Shown: positions 47,901 through 61,300 of the stretch, piece by piece
How the letters are laid out: every line of letters starts with the position of its first letter
How positions within the stretch are numbered: position 1 is the stretch's first letter
Assembly (NCBI GenBank): GCA_005784505.1
Contig: VCAZ01000124.1
Span: 1,264,532 to 1,328,531, forward strand
Length of the DNA: 64,000 nt
Direction of reading: 5' to 3'
DNA from: Bagarius yarrelli
Taxonomy: Eukaryota; Chordata; Actinopteri; Siluriformes; Sisoridae
Translations under genes and position numbers: made by a program
The notes under the pieces: model-generated
The model's database searches: none
Told to the model about the DNA's origin: nothing
The model's input: only the letters and a program-made list of their open reading frames with translations

Positions 47901-48630
47901 CACCACTTACACCAACCAAACACCAACACCAAGATCTTTAAGATATTTTTATCCTGAGATCTGGCCCGAGCAGCTAGGAGACGTTGGTATGTGTTATTAA
48001 TTGATGATGGTGTGTTTTAGTTAGGAGATGTTGGTGTGTGTTTGTTGGAAGATGATGATGGTGGTGATGTAATGAACAGAATTCTAGTTTCTCTGAAGCT
48101 CCTCTGCAGGGTGGCTCAAATGGTTACGGTGCCGAGTTGTTAATCTGAAGACCAGAAACACCTGGGTTCAAGCCCCACCTCCGGCAAGTCAACCACTGTT
48201 GGGTCCTTGAGCAAGACCCTTAACCCCTCCTGCTCCAGGGGCGCTGTATCATAGCTGACCCTGCGCTCTGACCCCCAACTTACTAAGATGGGATATGCGA
48301 AAAATGCATTTCATTGGCTCTGTACATGTACCTTCCACAATGACATTGAATATACTTTATACTTTAGTGACCCTAAAGCCCCTAAGGACCTGCAGGAAAC
48401 GAGTTCCTCTTTATTAGTCAGCATAGTTAAACACACACTCGCTGTAATTGTGGGGTTAATAAAATGAAACTACACTAAGAGCAGTGTGAGCTGTGAGAGT
48501 TAACGCAGCGCGTTGAACATCATGTTTAACAAAACTGATACATATCAGAATCTGGGAGGTGACGTGATTCTCCCTGGACACCAAAAAGAGTTTTTCTGGT
48601 TAAACTCTGTTGTTAATGTGACATGCCACA

Positions 48631-48661
<31 letters not shown>

Positions 48662-50261
48662 GAGAGATGTGAATGAGGGATGAAAATGCAGGACTTGTTT
48701 GGACAGAGAGAGGAATGTCCTGATCAGTCGTCTAACCGCCGCATTCAACTGAACTCCATATGTTCTCTTAGCGAACCGCTAATGTTAGCGATGCTACTGT
48801 TTTAGCTGTACTCATGCTAAAGTGACTTGCCTTCCTCAGCTCATCTGACTCAATAATGTTTAACCGAAATACCTAACTAATACCTTGACTAGCTGCTAAT
48901 CCAGTCCTGTATTTTGAAGCTACCAAGCCGATTATATTACAGTCTAACACCTGATTTTATCAAAGAATTATCGATCTATTGCTAGTTTAGCTGTTATTAT
49001 TTAGCAACTGCTCCTCACTAGCATGCAGGCAAATATTTCAACCAACTCAAATTTTATATTTTTAGATAATTATTCTTTTATAATTTTTGTATGATGTATA
49101 GTAATCATCATCTATTAGCATTTTCATAGCTAGTAACCAACTGCAAGCGAACACTGTCCAGCTAGCTAGCTTTTAGCGGTTTATTTCAGTCCACTGTCGG
49201 GTCTTTAATATAGCATTGGTTAGCTACATCAAATTTTTTCTTGGTTTGGTTAAACCTGTTTTGCATTTCGGTAACCAAGTTAACGCTGTAACAATCCATT
49301 TACTCATCCGGGGATGTTCTTCATTTGTCTTTGCTACTTAAAATGTACAGTACTGGCAGCTAACTCAACATTACTTGCTAGCCAAACACAGACTATTAGC
49401 TTGCTACGCTTCTTGATTAATATGAGTCTTTTGCTAACATATGTATATGAGCTGTGTAACTAACATTAACGTAAACTAGTTAATACCATTACATAAATTA
49501 CCCACCAGTACCTAGCTACCAATACCAACTGGGTGGATTTACCTAATCCCAGCATGCTAGCTAACATGCTAGCACAATAAGAAATAGCTGGATGAATAAA
49601 AACTATCGAGGTTACCGATGTCAAGGACGCGCTGCTTGGCCGTGTGCTGGCGCGAGTGCCAGTATCTCCAGTACTTCAGCTGCTCGTCTCGGTTCTTATC
49701 CTCGCTGAACACCACCATGACCACACTCTGGAGAGATGGAGGAGAAGCAGGGGTTAATAATGACGAGAGAAAAAAAAGGAAGTCAAAGTTTATCAGCCAT
49801 CAGAAGCTGAAAAAGATTAACCGCTAAAAACACCTAGTGAATATTGACTGTTGAATGTTATGCTAGCTAGCTAGCTTGTGTGATGAGGCTATAACATGTT
49901 GTGTGATAAAGTTAGTGGGACAAAATTAGAAAAGCAATTTCAGTTTCATTGTTTGATCAAGTTTAAAAAATATTTGTTCGATAAAATTTGTTTTAATTTT
50001 TGAGATAACATTGACGACCAGCATGTGGCTCCTGAGCTTAAGGACATTTCTATAGGAAAACTCGCTAATTTAAACCTTTAACTTCTTTTGTAAATATGAC
50101 GGGAATTTTTAGTTTTAATTTTACAACAATTTTATCTAAACAAAACATGATCTGTTATCCGGCTTTTTAAAACAATTCAAAGACAAATCATTTTGACATT
50201 ATTTATATCAATATATTTTTTTAAATAATGTTGTCTTCAGTTCTATTGTTGCTACCGGACA

Positions 50262-50326
<65 letters not shown>

Positions 50327-53043
50327 GCCAATCAGAGAAAGCCTGGAAGCAGAAATGGCCATGATTGGTTACAATTGGCAACTGATAGAAATAAAAAGTG
50401 GGCGGGGCTTAGTACTTAAAGTGTCTCATGTTATGACGCTGTCGGTAACGGTCACATGACACTTTTTTTACTGCCACTGAAAACCGTTCATGTGAATGTG
50501 CTGGTACTTCGTCGGGGGCTGATTTAGTAAATCCCATGGTGGTGATGATGATGATGATGATGATGATGCTCTTCCTTACCCGCACTTTGCTGATAGGATG
50601 TCTGAGGCGTTTGTTGCTGCTCGTCTCGTTCAGCGTCACAGCGTAAAACTGACCCTTGTTTAAGTAACTCATCGGCCCTTCGCCCTGTTTCTGCCTCAGT
50701 GACATGCTGGCGTCCAGAGTGTACTGGAACGTGTCTCTGCCCAAAACACACCACAGCCAGCTTTTAACTAAATAATAGCCAACGGTTAGCTAAATGATCA
50801 CTAGCTGTTATCTGAATAACATCTGGGTGTAATCCAAGTGATCGCTAGCTGATGTATTTATATAAGTGATGTAATAAAGACTCACACATTCGATTGGTTG
50901 AAGATAAACTCTTTTGCTCCGAGAGCTGTAGAACGATATTTCTGTAATACAGAAGGCACAAGAGTTCACTGGTTAATTACAAAGAGTGCGTGTTACAGTA
51001 ATATACAGTGTGTGAGTGTAGTGTGCTGTGTGTAACGTCCCACCCTGTGTGTGATTGATGTGTGATGTCAGTGATTAGTATTTGGAGTCCCGCCTTGTGT
51101 GTGTGTGTGTGTGATTGATGTGTGATGTCAGTGATTAGTGTTTTAAAGTTCCGCCCTGTGTATGATTATTGTGTGATGTCAGTGATTAGTGTTTTGGAGT
51201 CCTGCCCTGTGTATGATTGATGTGTGATGTCAGTGATTCGTGTTTTGAAGTTCCGCCCTGTGTGTGATGTCAGTGATTAGTGTTTTGGAGTTCCGCCCTG
51301 TGTGTAATTGATGTGTGATATCAGTAATTAGTGTCGGAGTCCCACACTGTGTGTGATTGATGTGTGATGTCAGTAATTAGTGTCGGAGTCCCACACTGTG
51401 TGTGATTGATGTGCGATGTCAGTAATTAGGACTTTCGCCCTGGGTATGATTAATGTGTGATGTCAATGATTAGTGTTTTGAAGTTCCGCACTGTGTATGA
51501 TTGATGTGTGTTGTCAGTGATTCGTGTTTTGGAGTCCTGCCCTGTGTGTGATTGATGTGTGATGTCAGTGATTCGTGTTTTGGAGTTCCGCCCTGTGTGT
51601 GATGTCAGTGATTGGTGTTTTGGAGTTCCGCCCTTTGTGTGATTGATGTGTGATGTCAGTAATTAGTGTCGGAGTCCCACACTGTGTGTGATTGATGTGC
51701 GATGTCAGTAATTAGGACTTCCGCCCTGTGTATGATTGATGTGTGTTGTCAGTGATCCGTGTTTTGGCGTCCCGCCCTATGTGTGATTGATGTGTGATGA
51801 TAGTAATTAGTGTTTTGGAGACCAGCCCTGTGTGTGATGTCAGTGAGTGGTTTTTTGGAGTTCCGCCCTTTGTGTAACTGATGTGTGATATCAGTAATTA
51901 GTGTCAGAGTCCCTCACTGTGTGTGATTGATGTCTGATGTCAGTGATTAATGTTTTGGAGTTCCGCACTGTGTATGACTGATGTGTGTTGTCAGTGATTC
52001 GTGTTTTGGAGTTCCGCCCTGTGTGTGATTGATGTGTGATGTCAGTGATTAGTGTCAGAGTCCGGCCCTGTGTGTGTGATTGATGTGTGATGTCACTGAT
52101 TAATAATGCGCGTGATGTCACCTCCGTGGCTTCGTCCTCCTCGTCATACGTGCTGTCAGGGCTGCTACGCTGAGCGCTTTTCCCGTACTCTTCGTGCTCG
52201 CCGCTCAGCGTGTGTGCGCTCTGCTCGTACGCCCTCTCCTGCTCCTCGCCATCATGGCGGTACTGCAGGGCGGAGTTAATTAAGCCGGAGGCATAAACCT
52301 CCGCTTTCACTGTGGCAACATGGCCGCCGTCTGTAAAACTGTCTCGCTTCCCCGAGTTGTGAGGCTCAGTACCGAGAGACAGATTCACCGGAACCGTCTT
52401 CAACACCTGAACATGATTATCTACTGACGCAGGGTGGGGCAAACTGCTCACACACACATACACAGAATTTTATTGTTTTTTATAAGTTTATAGGTTATTT
52501 TATTTTGTAATTTTCTGAAATATCCAATCATCTAAATAAACCGCTTATTTTCCTATCAGAAGAAAAATTTGACACTGTTCTTTAACAAAATACATCATAA
52601 AAAGTCTAAAAATGGTGGAAAAGATGGAAAACGATATTATTAAAAAATAATGAAAATGTAGGTAACAAACTAATCTAACTAAAAGGTTTAACTTTAATGA
52701 GCAAATTATACAAACAGTATTCAATACTAAATAAAGGATAAGTAAAAACAAGTTAAACATGTAGGAGGTGAGAAAAATGTGGGGAAAGAAAATAAAGGAG
52801 CACATTTCCAAACTCTCCAAACACTTTTTTAGTGTTTGATCCCTAATTAGAAATAAAAACGAAACGACTTCAGTTTGAAATGTTGTTATTAAACGCTTAA
52901 GCAGTGTGTCGTGTGGTAGTTATAACACATTTAGAACAGTTTATTAACTTAAGCAACAGGAAGTGTTGAGTTAAAAGCTCCGCCCCCAGACACCTTCATT
53001 TCCTCTTTTCTGATAAAAGTGGACAAATGCAGTTTGTCTAGTT

Positions 53044-53107
<64 letters not shown>

Positions 53108-53549
53108 CTCTCACCTTTTCTCCTGATCATCCGTCACTTTGCTCACAGGCAAAACTCTCTTATCTTTAGGAACCTGGAGATTAGACATTGGAGAATAGAT
53201 ATAAAAGATCAGATATTAGAGATCAGATACTAGAGATCAGACATTGGAGATTAAAAATAAGAGATTAGATATTACAGATCAGACATTGGAGATCAAAAAT
53301 CAGACATTAAAGAACAAAAATCTGACTTTATTGATCAGTCAGTAGAGATTAGACATTGAAGATTAGATATAAGGGATCAGACATTAGAGATCAGACATGA
53401 GAGATTGGAAATTAGAGACATTAGAGACCAGATATACGTTTTTAGACATTAGAGATCAGACACCATGACAGGATGAACACTTTTTACTCATTAACAAAAA
53501 GTTTTTCCACTGACTGACAAATAATAGTTTATAATAACAGAGTGATAAT

Positions 53550-53595
<46 letters not shown>

Positions 53596-53922
53596 GTGTA
53601 AGCTGCAAACAAACTCATCACAGTAAACAATCGCAGCTTTAGATCACGTCTCTGTGGTGTGTGTGTGTGTGTGTGTGTGACTAGATGAGGGCAGTAGATT
53701 AGACTCAGAGCAGGAAGACGGGCAGTTCAGGGGGAAGTTTGTGGTGTGAAATGAAATCCTGAATCTAAAAGAAGTTTTAAACAGATTTAAATATTCGTCC
53801 GGGTTTAAATCCTCGTCTTCTTCCCTTTTCTTCAGCGACATTACAGTTTATTAAATGTCCAAAATACAAATCACTTCCTGATTCTACACCCACACACACT
53901 GACTTACACTGTCTTATCCAGA

Positions 53923-53973
<51 letters not shown>

Positions 53974-54168
53974 CCTGACCTTGTAGTACTCGTACAGCAG
54001 TCCCAGGGCGGCGGCGCTGTCCTCATCTCCGTTGATGCTCATCATAGCTTTAGTGGCGGCGGTAAGCGGATTCTCCAGGTACGACCTCCACGCCTCGTCC
54101 TCACTGGTGTACGAGCGACGCCCATGAAGAGGATCGTTCGGGACCACCACCACCAGCCTCTTACTGCT

Positions 54169-54199
<31 letters not shown>

Positions 54200-56095
54200 G
54201 TGTTAATAAACAGTCCCATCACTCTATCATTCCATCACTCCATCACTCTATCAATCTATAACTTCATAATTCCTTCACGCTATCATTCTATCAATTGATC
54301 ACTCTATCAATCCATCACTCCATCACTTTATCACTCCATCACTCTATCAATCTATAACTTTACAACTCCATCACTCTATCATTTTATCATTTCATCACTT
54401 CATCACTCCATCAATCTATCAATCTATAACTCTATCAGTTTATCACTAAATCACTCCATCACTCTATCAATCTATAACTTCACACCTTCTTCACTCTATT
54501 ACTCTATCATTCTATCAATAGATCACTCTATCAATCCATCACTCCGTCAATCTATAACTCCATCACTCTATCACTTTATGACTATATCACTCCTATCACT
54601 CCTATCAATCTATAATTTCATAACTCCATCACTATATCAACTGATCACTCTGTCAATCCATCACTCTATCACACTATTACTCCATCACTCCATTACTCTC
54701 TTACAATATCACTCTATCATGATATCACGATCACTTCATCACTATATCACTTCATAATTTTATCACTCAATCACTCTAATACTCCATCATTATATTACTC
54801 TATTACAATATCACTCTAACATGATATCACTCTATCACTCCAACACTTTTTAAATTTATCACTCAAACTCTATCACTCTATTACTCCATTACTCCATCAC
54901 TTTATCACTCTATAACTTCAGTACTTCATCACTCCATCACTCCATTATTCCATCACTCAATTACTCCATCGCTGCATCACGATTTTATTTTATCACTCTA
55001 TCAAGATATCATTCCATCACTCTATTACTTAACCACTCTATCACCCCATCACTCCATCACCCTATCACTCCATCACTTCATCACTCCATTACTTAATCAC
55101 TTCAGCACTATATCACTTCAGCACTATATCACTTCAAAATTCCATCACTCTATTACTCCAACTCTATCACTCCATTACTCTATAACTTTATCAATTTATC
55201 ACCCCATCACTCAATCACTCTATTACTCTAGTCCATCACGCTATCACTTTATCACCTCAGCACTTCAACACTACTTCACTCCATTACTCCATCACTTAAT
55301 TGTTTCATCATTTTATCTCTCTTATATTCTATTCCTACATCACTTCATCCCTCCATTACTTCATAATACTACAACTTTTTATTCTATTACTCTATGAATC
55401 TATAACTCCATCACTCTATCACTCCTTGAATCTATCATTCAATCACTGTTTCACTCCATCACTCTATCACTTCATCACACTATTATTCTACCACTCCATC
55501 ACTGTATCACACCTTCAGTCTATCACTTCATCACTCCGACTCTGACACTCTATCACTCTTTCAGTTACTCCATTACTCTATTACTCCATCACTTTATAAC
55601 TCTATCACTTCATCACTATCACTTAATCATTCTATCACCTCATTACTCCATCACTTCCTCACTGTATTTCTCCATCAATCTCTCACTCCATCATTTCATC
55701 ACTCTATCATTCTATCACTCCATCACTCTATCACTCCTTCAGTCTATTACTTCATTACTCTAATACTTCATCAATTTGTCACCCTCTCACTTTATTACTC
55801 CATCATTCTATCACTCCATCACTTCATTACTCTACTCTACTTTTGTTTTCTCTAAAATCGCCTCATCTGCTTAGAGAAACACTAGAATGGGTGTGTCCTA
55901 TATCTGTAACACCTGTACCCGTGTCACCAATCATCTGTTACACCTGTTACTGCTCTAAAATGCAAAAGACACATACAGAGATATAAACACACACACACAC
56001 ACACACACACAAATACTCACCATATCTGATCCATCTATATGTAAATAAGCCATTGGACTAACAAACCTGTTCAGCTTCCTTACTTTTGTTTTTTG

Positions 56096-56172
<77 letters not shown>

Positions 56173-56323
56173 TGTGTGTGTGTGTGTGTGTGTTCCTATT
56201 AAAATGCTTATCTTATCTGAGCTTTTCTGTGGCTTTGATCTTACACACAATACAATACATACTATCAAGTGTACATAAAGATATAGATTGTAGGTTCAGA
56301 TAAGGAGAACTCAAGCACACTTA

Positions 56324-56376
<53 letters not shown>

Positions 56377-58027
56377 GAAAATTCTTTAAGTTAAAATATC
56401 TCTAAGCAGTGGTGTGCAGTCAAGGCTCTGTCTGCTGGTCTAAACAGTATCAGAAGCACTGACCTATTCAGTCCCCCTGCGTCAAGAGCCATCTTTTGCT
56501 GCAATTACAGCTGCAGGTCTTTTGGGGTTCGTCTCTACCAGCTTTGCACATCTAGAGACTGATATTTTTGTCCATGTTCTTTGGAAAATATTTTAAACTC
56601 AGATCATATTGGATGGGGAGCGTCTGTGAACAGAAATGTTTAAGTCTTGCCACAGATTCTCAATGGGATTTAGGTCTGGACTTTGACTGGGACATTCTAA
56701 CACACACATTCTTTGATATAAACTATTCCATTGTAGCTCTGGCTGTGTGTTTAGTGTCATTGTCTTGCTGAAAGGTGAATCTCCTTCATAGTCTCAAGTC
56801 TTATGCAGCCTCCAATGGGTTTTCTTCCAGGATTGCCCTGTATTTAGCTCCCCATCTGCTCCTGCTAAAGAAAAGCATCCCCACAGCATTATAATGCCAC
56901 CACTATGTTTCACAGTGGGGATGGTGTGTTCAGGATGACGAGCAGTGTTATTTTTCCACCGCATATAGCGCTTTGCATTTAGGGCAAAAAGTTTAACTTT
57001 GGTCTCATCTGACCAGAGCACCTTCTTCCACATGTTTGCTGTACCCCCTACATGGCTTAAGGCAAACTGCAAATAGGACTTTTTATGTCTTTCTTTCAAC
57101 AATCGCTTTCTTTTGTGGAGATTTGTGGAGTACATGACTTATAGTTGTTCTGTGGACAGATTTTCCCACCTGAGCTTGGGATTTCTGCAGCTCCTCCAGA
57201 GCGATCATGGGTCTCTTGGCTGCTTCTCTGACCAGTGCTCTCCTTTGCCCGATCTGTTAGTTTAGGTGGACGGCCATGTCTTGGTAGGTTTGCAGTTGTG
57301 GCATACTTTTTCCAATTTTGCATGATGGCTTGAACAATACTCCTTGAGATGTTCTAAGCTTGGAATATTTTTTATAATCTAATCCTGCTTTAAACTTCTC
57401 CACTTTATTCCTGACCTGCCTGGTAAGTTGCTTGGTCTTCATGATGCTGTCTGTTCACTAGTGTTCTCTAACAAACCAGTGAGACCGTTACAGAACAGGT
57501 GTATTTATACTGAGACTAAATTACACACAGGTGGACTCTATTAACTAATTAGGTGACTTATAAAGGCAATTGATTGCACTGGATTTTATTTAGGGGTATT
57601 AGAGTGCAGGGGGGCTAAATACAAATGCACACCACACTTTTCAGATTTTTATTTGCTTAAAATTTAGAAAACCGTATTTCATTTTCATTCCACTTCACAA
57701 TTATAGTTTATATGTGCTGGCATGTTAATCTAATCTGTCCAGAGCCTTCAGAATCAGTGAGGCTACAGATGTTACTTCAACCATATTAGTATTGGCAGAT
57801 TGATAATTGGTTAAATACAGATTTCAAAATCGAATCTCCAGAGCCCGCTAGCTAGTCCACAAGAACGTCAGCATTTTTCTGTCCTCTGATTGGTTGATCA
57901 GAGTGAAACAGTTAAAGCCAGGTTGGACTAGCCAAACGCGTCTGTGCAGTTGAATTAGAATCTTAATGCCTACAATGGCTGACGGAGGAGGAGAAACTGA
58001 CTTGGTCTTAGAGATACTTAAAAATAA

Positions 58028-58059
<32 letters not shown>

Positions 58060-58318
58060 TTTAACACACGTTTCCTTTGTTCCATAGAATATTAATATGT
58101 TGTACATTGAGTCCAAAATTTTGGCATGTTAAATAATAAATATGACCTGACGTTATGTCGATCATGTTTACACACTGCCTCCAAAACTTTATTCATTAAA
58201 AATTTTGTCCGATCTGTAGCAAATATTTTGAGTCGCCGTACAAGAGAAAGCCAAAATCCAGATTGGTGAACCTGCTGTAGATTATGGTATGATGCCCAGC
58301 GCACCTTTCCGATCCTGC

Positions 58319-58361
<43 letters not shown>

Positions 58362-61300
58362 TAAGATTGAAATACATATTGCCAGTCTTTGTTCCGGATA
58401 ATTTGGTTCACAGTAATTGGTGGGCTTCTTTTTTAATATGTGGCTCCAGTATGTGGCTGTCAGATAAAAACACATGCTGAGGATCGAATATAAATATTAC
58501 ATGTAGCAGTGCGTGTGTGTGTGTGTGTGTGTGTGTTTGCATGGTTGATGTATAATCTTTTGTTTGTTGCTGGTTTCAGGTTTTCGGTGTGTTAAGCACA
58601 CACAGGTGCAGAACTTTCACCCAAATCTCAGCCGCAGCGCCGCTTTAGGAAGATTACAGGAGCTTCCAAATGCTTCTGATCTTCACCAGGTGGAAAACAC
58701 ACAAAATTGGATCTATAAAACTATAAAAGAGCCGTGTGAGGCCCGTGTGTGAGGCCCGTGTGTGAGCTGTGTGTGAGCTGTGTGTGAGCCATGTGTGCAC
58801 CGTGTGAGAGCCATGTGTAAGGTGTAAGCCATGTGGGAGCCGTGTGAGAGCCATGTGAGAGCCATGTGGGAGCCGTGTGAGAGCCATGTGAGAGCTGTGT
58901 GTGACCAGTGTGAGAGCCGTGTGACAGCCGTGTGAGAGCTGTGTGCGAGCTGTGTGAGAGCTGTGTGAGAGTCATGTGTAAGCCGTGTGAGAGCCGTGTG
59001 AGAGCCGTGTGAGAGCCGTGTGAGAGTCGTGTGTAAGCCGTGTGAAAGCCTCTCGTGAGCTGTGTGTAAGCAGTGTGAGAGCTGTGCAAGTGTCGGTAAA
59101 GAGCCGTGTAAAAACTGGGTAAAAAGCAATGTGACAGCAGCGTGAGAGCCGCGTGATAGCAGATTTGCTGATTCACTGATTCAATCATTTTCTGATTCAA
59201 TGATTCATTGATTTACGGATTCACTGATTTATTGATTCACATATTTACTGAGCCATTGATTTGCTGATTTATTGATTAGTTGATTTATCAATTTGCTGAT
59301 TTATTATTTTAAATATTATTTACAAACTTTTTGATTCATTAATTTGATTATTTGCTGATTCACTGATTTGCTAACTTGCTCTTTCATTTATTCACTGATT
59401 TATTTATTTAGAAGTTTTCTGATTAACTAATTCACTAATTCTCTGATTCATTGATTCTCTGATCCATTGATTCTCTGATTCATCTGATTCATCTGATTCA
59501 TCTGATTCATTGATTCTCTGATTCATTGATTCTCTGATCCATTGATTCTCTGATTCACTGATCTACTGATTCACTGATTCCTGGCAGTGGAAGAGATCAC
59601 CCTAACCCTTTAAAGCCAAATGAATTTATCATCCAAAAGTTTCCAGACCATAAGTGGATGTTGAATTTCTTTCAACCAATCAGTGCTTGAACATGATTTA
59701 AGCTCCTCCCCCCAATGATTTACACACAAAATTCAGAAACCATGGCACTGTTGAATCAGTGTTAGTTTTGGGTTGGATGTGACCTTTATTGTGTAATATA
59801 TAAGGTTCTGCTTGAACATGGAAACATAATTCTGCAGGTGGAACATTTAAAGGGACGTTAAAGTTTCTACAATGGTACATGATATTCGCACACAAGGTGA
59901 ACCCAAAGTCAAAATGCTTTATAAATTCTCCAGTGCTTTCATGTGGGCATTAAAACCCATAAACACACACCGCATGAGGGCATATGGGTCATTCCTTAAG
60001 CACTGGCGTTCCGTCAGCTCGTTTCACCCCACAATTATCAGATAAGGAAGTGAAAACCGCCACACACTCCAACAGTGAATCACTAATACACGGAAGAAAC
60101 AGAATGTCACGTCACTGACGCTCCAAAAACGATCTGTCTCTCATTTACACACACACACACACACACAGAAAACCCTGAAGAATTCTTCAGCATCAACACT
60201 ACCACACCCAGAAGTGCTCAGGGGTTCCACACACCGCTTTGAGCTCTATTACGCCACCGTTAGGAAAACAGTTCCTGAGAGGTTTTCACACATTTCATTG
60301 GGTTTTCAAAAAAAAAGAACAACCAAAAAGCTTTAAAGCCTTTCCGAGTTTTATGCACAGTAAAGTTCTTTATCATGTAGAGCAGCGGTACCTAACAGGG
60401 GGTCCCGACCCACAAGGGGGCCTCAGCAGTGAGCATTAAGGTGAACGATCATATTGCATTAGCTAATTTTATCCAGGATCCTGTGATTGACCAAAAAATG
60501 GACAAATGTGTAATTCGTCCTCCGGAAAAATGAACGAGTGTCCCTGATTGTCCTTCAGCAGCTGATAGTAATGACCCAGACGTACTGGACCTCCGGTGAG
60601 GAGGAGCCCACCAATTCCAGTCGCAGTTCTACCAATACTGGAAACACGAAATAAAGGAAATACCAAGAGCGATAATAGCATTAAATGTGAAGGGTCCCTA
60701 AATACATTTCCCTGAGAAAAAAGAGGGTCTCAGACAGAATAAGGGCTGGAAACCACAGACAGAAAGGAATTATGATTTTCACACAGAAGCTTTAAGTCAC
60801 CATTAATACTAATAATAATAATAATAATAATATGAGTTTTAACCCTTTAAAATGGATTCTGAACTAACAGTTACATTAACATATAACACTTAATTTCATA
60901 CTTCATTAACACCAGATTAACGCTAAATGAGCACACAAATTCAATGAATTAACACTAAATTAACACCCAATTGACATTTAATTAACTCTAAATTAACACA
61001 CAATTAACTAACATTAACTAACACTCGACTAACCCTTTACATTTCACTTACCCATAACTAACACTTAAAGAACCCCACATGTGCCCCTATCCAAAAACAA
61101 ACCCCGTCTCCTTCCCGTGTGAGTGGTTTGGAATAAAAAGCTTCTGCTTAATGAAATAACTGTTCAAAAGAAAAACATTCAGAGTTTAAAACACGGAGTG
61201 AAAATTTCACACATATTTCGCTTTCATCGTCGCCTCAAATCCGGGTTTAATAAACACGTGACCTTTTATACAAAATTGAATGATAAGTATTGATTAAAAA

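Noticed and set aside
58713..59200. Leu/Ser/His-rich frames of up to 159 codons
   Set aside because: They are translations of the AGCCGTGTGAG minisatellite in several frames at once.
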